A DNA stretch of 55,382 nt from Planctomycetaceae bacterium (lineage in GTDB: Bacteria > Planctomycetota > Planctomycetia > Pirellulales > Pirellulaceae), in NCBI GenBank assembly GCA_012959465.1, contig DUDC01000336.1:1-55382 (forward strand), read 5' to 3'. Both the position numbers and the translations under genes were made by a program. The notes under the pieces were generated by a model. It did no database searches. It was given only the letters and a program-made list of their open reading frames with translations, and had not been told where the DNA came from. Below, piece after piece: positions 52,249 to 55,382 of the stretch. Position 1 is the stretch's first letter; each line of letters starts with the position of its first letter.

Positions 52249-53052
52249 TCAAACCGACTGTACGATATTTGCAATTCGTTGAGCCAACTCGCGGATGCGA
52301 TCATCGAGCGAATCGCCAGTGATGAATTCACAACTGCTTGTCTCCTCGGGAATATACAGTTCGACAACCTGAGTCGCGTTCGCCGCACGGGTCACCTTTT
52401 CCTCATCCAAACCGATGTCGTCCAACGTCCACGTTGTGAGTTCCTTGCGGTGGGCCAGCATGATATCTCGAGTCTTGGGGATACGCGGCACATTGGTCTC
52501 GGTGTTCGTAATCGATACGACCACAGGTGTGTCGGACACCAGTTTCTCGCGTCCGACATCCGTTTGACGTTGCAGGTGGACGCCCGCGTCCACGATGTCA
52601 ATTTGGTCGACGAACGAAACACAATTCAAGCCGAGCATTTCGGCAACTAGCCCGGCCGTTTGCCCCTCCCCCCAGTCGCCCGATTCGCGACCTAGCATGA
52701 TCAAGTCGAACGTACCCAGTTTCTTGATGGCCGCTGCCAGCACGGTGGCGGCCCCGGCTGAATTACAGTGGGGAATTTCTGGGGTGGCGATGCGGTATGC
52801 GTGATCGACTTTCAAGGCGAACGCCTTCCGCAATGTCTCTTCGGCATCATCCGGTCCGAATGTCATCGCCGTGATTTCACTGTCGCTGCCCTCCCTTAAC
52901 TGCAACGCAGTTTCCAACGCGTTCTCGCAAAAGATGTTCGTGACAAGACTTGCCGAACCGAGAACGGCCTCGAGCCGATCGGGGTCGACTTGAAAGTCCC
53001 GAGGAGAAACCTCGGGGTCGAGTATCTGCTTTAGGCATACGAGTATCTTCAT
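52249..53052 (-). CDS. etfB: Electron transfer flavoprotein, beta subunit
   Basis: A 267-residue ETF beta subunit. It opens MKILVCLKQILDPE, continues with ENALETALQLREG, and has the characteristic LIMLGRESGDWGEGQTAGLVAEMLG and LVSDTPVVVSITNTETNVPRIP blocks. It pairs with EtfA to shuttle electrons from acyl-CoA dehydrogenases to the membrane. It starts 8 bases after the TetR stop codon. The 66-base gap to etfA contains a repeat tract. Confidence 0.95.
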   Translation of the reverse strand: MKILVCLKQILDPEVSPRDFQVDPDRLEAVLGSASLVTNIFCENALETALQLREGSDSEITAMTFGPDDAEETLRKAFALKVDHAYRIATPEIPHCNSAGAATVLAAAIKKLGTFDLIMLGRESGDWGEGQTAGLVAEMLGLNCVSFVDQIDIVDAGVHLQRQTDVGREKLVSDTPVVVSITNTETNVPRIPKTRDIMLAHRKELTTWTLDDIGLDEEKVTRAANATQVVELYIPEETSSCEFITGDSLDDRIRELAQRIANIVQSV

Positions 53053-53060
53053 CGGTCAAC

Positions 53061-53684
53061 TCATGAGCCGTCTTTCAAGAGACCGGAAACGATGAAACAG
53101 GCCGTTTCGCTGGCAACTCGGTCACTCGAAAAGCGACCCTTCGGTTGATACCAGCGAGCGACGCCGAGAATGGTGGAAAATAGATTCAGTGAGGCAACCG
53201 TCATGTCGACGTTGCGCAATCGTCCGGCCTTGTCAAGTTCAGACAACGTGTCGCGTACCAAGTCGAGGTAACGTCGTTTCCGGGCGACAATCGCGCGTCT
53301 CTGCGGAGCTGACAATTTGTTGACCTCTGCGGTCAAGACGGTAATCGCGCCACCCGTTACGAAAATCGTTTCCAAATGTCGAGCGATGATCTGGTGCAAC
53401 CGCTTTTCAGCGTCCTCGATTTCAGCACAAGGACCGATGATATCGCGTTCCACGCAGTCCATGGCGAAACTGATGATCTTGTACAGCAGATCGCCTTTGC
53501 CCTTGGTGTAGTAATACAGCCCGGCCTTCGTCAGGTTCACGGCCTTGGCAATATCGTTCATGCTGGTCGCGTCGAAACCATTGCGGTAAATCAGATCAGC
53601 CGCCGTTAGCAAGACTTCGGCCGCGCGATCCTCGGCAGCAGAACGCGGTTGCGCCGGCTGATCAAGCACTGCAAGTCTGGCCAT
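53061..53684 (-). CDS. TetR-family transcriptional regulator
   Basis: A 207-residue TetR regulator. The N-terminal HTH (about residues 22-65) reads ADLIYRNGFDATSMNDIAKAV and TKAGLYYYTKGKGDLLYKII, the typical helix-turn-helix of this family. The C-terminal ligand domain includes LETIFVTGGAITVLTAEVN and GVARWYQPKGRFS, features seen in regulators of fatty acid, phenylacetate or branched acyl-CoA catabolism. A likely ligand is an acyl-CoA. As the first gene of the operon, with a palindrome inside its own promoter, it should repress itself and the downstream ETF/dehydrogenase genes. Confidence 0.93.
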   Translation of the reverse strand: MARLAVLDQPAQPRSAAEDRAAEVLLTAADLIYRNGFDATSMNDIAKAVNLTKAGLYYYTKGKGDLLYKIISFAMDCVERDIIGPCAEIEDAEKRLHQIIARHLETIFVTGGAITVLTAEVNKLSAPQRRAIVARKRRYLDLVRDTLSELDKAGRLRNVDMTVASLNLFSTILGVARWYQPKGRFSSDRVASETACFIVSGLLKDGS

Positions 53685-53731
53685 GTTCGCTTCCTTCCAC
53701 TGCCGTGATCGGCTGATTTCAAGTCTGTTGA

Positions 53732-53760
53732 ATCTTACCGACCGTACGGTAGAATGTCAA
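53732..53760 (-). promoter_or_regulatory. Strong putative sigma70 promoter for the TetR-etf operon
   Basis: On the minus strand: TTGACA (53760-53755), a spacer of exactly 17 bases, then TAAGAT (53737-53732). The -35 is a consensus match and the -10 is one to two mismatches off. Start of transcription is expected near 53725, about 40 bases before ATG 53684. Confidence 0.7.
53736..53751. promoter_or_regulatory. Putative TetR-family operator overlapping the promoter spacer
   Basis: TACCGACCGTACGGTA. The core ACCGTACGGT (53741-53750) is a perfect 10-bp palindrome. It occupies the spacer between the -35 and -10 boxes, where a bound repressor would block RNA polymerase. The pattern resembles, from memory, the TACCGACCG-type site of PfmR, a TetR regulator of acid metabolism in Thermus. 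Confidence 0.6.
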
Positions 53761-53884
53761 CGAGTCGCAAGAGGGCGAAGCTCGTGATTCCAGCGTTACG
53801 CAACGCACTCTGGACCCCGATGGACCGTATCGTCGGAATGCGGCTTTTCGATGAATCGACCCACCGACCAATAATACAAACTCA

Positions 53885-54595
53885 ATGAGTAGCATCATTT
53901 TTGTGCGTCATGCACAAGCATCGCTCTTCGAGGACAACTACGACCAACTATCCGATCGTGGGCTGGAGCAAGCGCGGCAATTGGGTAAGTACTTCTCGCA
54001 ACAAGCATTGGCCTTTGATGAGGTCTACACGGGTCCCTGTCGGAGGCACCAACAGACGGCGTCGGAAGTGGCTCGGCATTCCACTCATCCATCCCCGCCG
54101 GCAATCGAAATCGCCGAGTTGGATGAACATCACTTGGATCAACTGGCGACTCAACATGTTCATAAAATAGCAGAGCAATTCCCAAATATTGGTGAACTGC
54201 AAATCGCTTTTCAATCAGCGGACGGTCGCGCGGAACGCCAGAAATCGTTTGCGCGGCTCTTCGAAGCGACGGCCGACTTGTGGGTCACAAGCCGCTGTCC
54301 CCTCTTTGGCGTCGAGTCGTGGCCGGAGTTTCACCAGCGCGTCAACGACGGAATTAGTAAGATCGTCGGTCGTGCTGTGCGGGGCAAAAAAATACTGGTC
54401 TTCACTTCCGCAGGAGTGATCGCTGTTGCGCTGCGGCGAGCGCTCGGCTGCCCGGATGACGTCGCGTTGGGACTCTCCTGGCGAACGTGGAACTGCTCGC
54501 TCACCGAATTTGCGTTCTCTCAAGATCGATTCTCACTCGACCGCTTCAACGCTCTACCACATCTGGACAATCGCAAAAACTGGACGTACCGTTAG
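53885..54595 (+). CDS. Histidine phosphatase family protein
   Basis: A 236-residue cytoplasmic protein of the phosphoglycerate mutase-like histidine phosphatase family. The catalytic start IIFVRHAQASLFEDNYDQLS (R8-H9) is intact, as is YTGPCRRHQQTA with its conserved arginine. The second catalytic histidine, normally in an HGG-type motif, is replaced: the segment reads VFTSAGVIAVALRRAL. Proteins of this variant are often encoded close to acyl-CoA dehydrogenase genes, which matches the neighbouring operon. The gene diverges from the TetR gene across a 200-base region that includes the palindromic operator, so the same regulator may control it. Confidence 0.88.
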   Translation: MSSIIFVRHAQASLFEDNYDQLSDRGLEQARQLGKYFSQQALAFDEVYTGPCRRHQQTASEVARHSTHPSPPAIEIAELDEHHLDQLATQHVHKIAEQFPNIGELQIAFQSADGRAERQKSFARLFEATADLWVTSRCPLFGVESWPEFHQRVNDGISKIVGRAVRGKKILVFTSAGVIAVALRRALGCPDDVALGLSWRTWNCSLTEFAFSQDRFSLDRFNALPHLDNRKNWTYR

Positions 54596-54718
54596 GAGAC
54601 CAGTCTGTTTACCAATGATCTTGGACGACAGCAGCAAATGGAAGTGCGGCAAGATTGGGCGTTCCGGAGCGAACAATTGGATACAAAGCAAATTACACAC
54701 TCAATGCAGGTGAATGGC

Positions 54719-55057
54719 ATGAATGACGAAGCGAAAAACTCGGATGTTGATGCGATCTCGAGCGACGAACGCACGTGGGCGATGCTGGCACATCTGTCCA
54801 TCCTTGTGTTGGGCGTTATCGGTCCCTTGGTAATCTGGTTGGTGAAGAAGGAGGAATCGAAGTTCGTGGCTGATCAGGCCATGGAGGCATTGAACTTTCA
54901 CATCGCCGTCCTTATTGCGACGGTAGTTCTCGCATGTACTGTCGTGGGGCCGGTGGTCGTTGCAATTGGTGCCGTTGTGTACGGCATCATCGCCGGCCTT
55001 GAAGCGAACAAGGGTGTCTACTATCGATATCCATACACGGTGCGCCTCATAAAGTAG
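54719..55057 (+). CDS. DUF4870 small membrane protein
   Basis: A 112-residue protein. A polar start (MNDEAKNSDVDAISSDERT) leads to the DUF4870/Tic20-like core: WAMLAHLSILVLGVIGPLVIW, FVADQAMEALNFHIAV and a third helix VLACTVVGPVVVAIGAVVYGI, ending GVYYRYPYTVRLIK. The function is unknown. ATG 54719 is chosen because AGGTGA is about 6 bases upstream; an alternative ATG at 54704 adds five residues. The gene follows the histidine phosphatase by 123 bases on the same strand and may be co-transcribed. Confidence 0.85.
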   Translation: MNDEAKNSDVDAISSDERTWAMLAHLSILVLGVIGPLVIWLVKKEESKFVADQAMEALNFHIAVLIATVVLACTVVGPVVVAIGAVVYGIIAGLEANKGVYYRYPYTVRLIK

Positions 55058-55138
55058 AGCCGAATTCCCCACTGCTCACCCTCCGTCTTTCAATTAGCAT
55101 TGCCATAGAACACTAAGGGCCGCGCCGACAACCCAACC

Positions 55139-55382
55139 TCAGATAAAGAAGTCTCGCTGCATCTCGACGGACGGATCGACAGCGTACTGGTCGAAGTCGG
55201 TGACCCCTTTGCTCTGCAGTACGTCGACATCGATGAAGAAGTTGCCGCTGCACGAGCGGCTGGGTTGAGTGAGGATATGATGCGCCGCGTCCGCCATGAT
55301 CTGCGGTTTGCGGGAACGCTGGACGATGGCATCACCTCCTAGCAAGTTCTGCACTGCCGCCGTAGCGATGACGCTTTCGGGC
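55139..55382 (-). CDS. SDR family oxidoreductase, C-terminal part (runs off the window)
   Basis: The minus strand from the window edge to 55139 encodes about 80 residues ending in stop. TAAVQNLLGGDAIVQRSRKP, HHILTQPSRSCSGNFFID and GVTDFDQYAVDP match the C-terminus of the HSDL2-like subgroup of short-chain dehydrogenases, which in animals and bacteria act near fatty acid metabolism. The cofactor-binding half lies outside the window. It converges with the DUF4870 gene. Its proximity to the acyl-CoA operon suggests a related pathway. Confidence 0.8.
   Translation of the reverse strand, partial: PESVIATAAVQNLLGGDAIVQRSRKPQIMADAAHHILTQPSRSCSGNFFIDVDVLQSKGVTDFDQYAVDPSVEMQRDFFI

Noticed and set aside
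1-55382. tRNA, rRNA, transposase, prophage or integrative element
   Set aside because: I found no cloverleaf or rRNA-like stretch, no transposase or integrase motif, and no direct-repeat attachment sites by reading; a dedicated tRNA scan was not possible.

Overview
The window looks like chromosomal DNA of a planctomycete, most likely a relative of Rhodopirellula/Pirellula. This is inferred from gene families. The window is crowded with the large exported haem proteins (PSCyt/DUF1549/DUF1553, DUF1587-DUF1592-DUF1588) and Tat-exported DUF1501/DUF1552 partners that characterise this phylum. It also holds a sulfatase, a SASA-type esterase, an exported Gfo/Idh/MocA oxidoreductase, a DUF4159 protein, a PQQ-like beta-propeller and several short inverted-repeat families. 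No rRNA, tRNA, transposase, integrase or CRISPR array was recognised.

Layout. 1-2 kb: the 5' end of alanine dehydrogenase (minus), a small conserved protein and a methyltransferase. 2.1-8.8 kb (plus): a CorA-type transporter whose 5' end looks frameshifted, then a five-haem PA14 cytochrome, a Tat-exported sugar-type oxidoreductase and a metallophosphoesterase. 8.9-15.2 kb (minus): an MFS carrier, a small unknown protein, and a PSCyt/LamG/PSD1 protein overlapping its DUF1501 partner by 11 bases. 15.7-21 kb: SASA esterase, sulfatase, a DUF4261-like protein and a PQQ-like propeller. 21-26 kb: a ribbon-helix-helix regulator, a D-2-hydroxyacid dehydrogenase, and a DUF1592-type cytochrome protein with its DUF1552 partner. 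26.4-29.7 kb: DUF4159 protein, a glycine-rich exported protein with a structured leader, and class II aldolase.

29.8-37.6 kb (minus) is a compact probable operon behind a good sigma70 promoter: a haem/WD40-like protein, a 1107-residue BIG2/PSCyt/PSD1 protein with a CX4CH motif, an ABC ATPase, an ABC permease and a Tat lipoprotein. 38-44 kb: a DUF4105 lipoprotein whose 3' end overlaps trkH antisense, TrkH-TrkA with a thioredoxin-like ferredoxin, two membrane proteins and a small exported protein. 44.3-45.7 kb: an orphan DUF1501 protein.

45.8-53.7 kb (minus) is the most coherent system: TetR regulator, EtfB, EtfA, a membrane Fe-S ETF:quinone oxidoreductase-like protein, two acyl-CoA dehydrogenases and an SDR. 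Together they form an acyl-CoA oxidation route from substrate to the membrane quinone pool. Its promoter (TTGACA-17 bp-TAAGAT) has a palindromic TetR-type operator inside the spacer, which suggests autoregulation. A histidine phosphatase diverges from it. A DUF4870 membrane protein and the 3' end of another SDR close the window.
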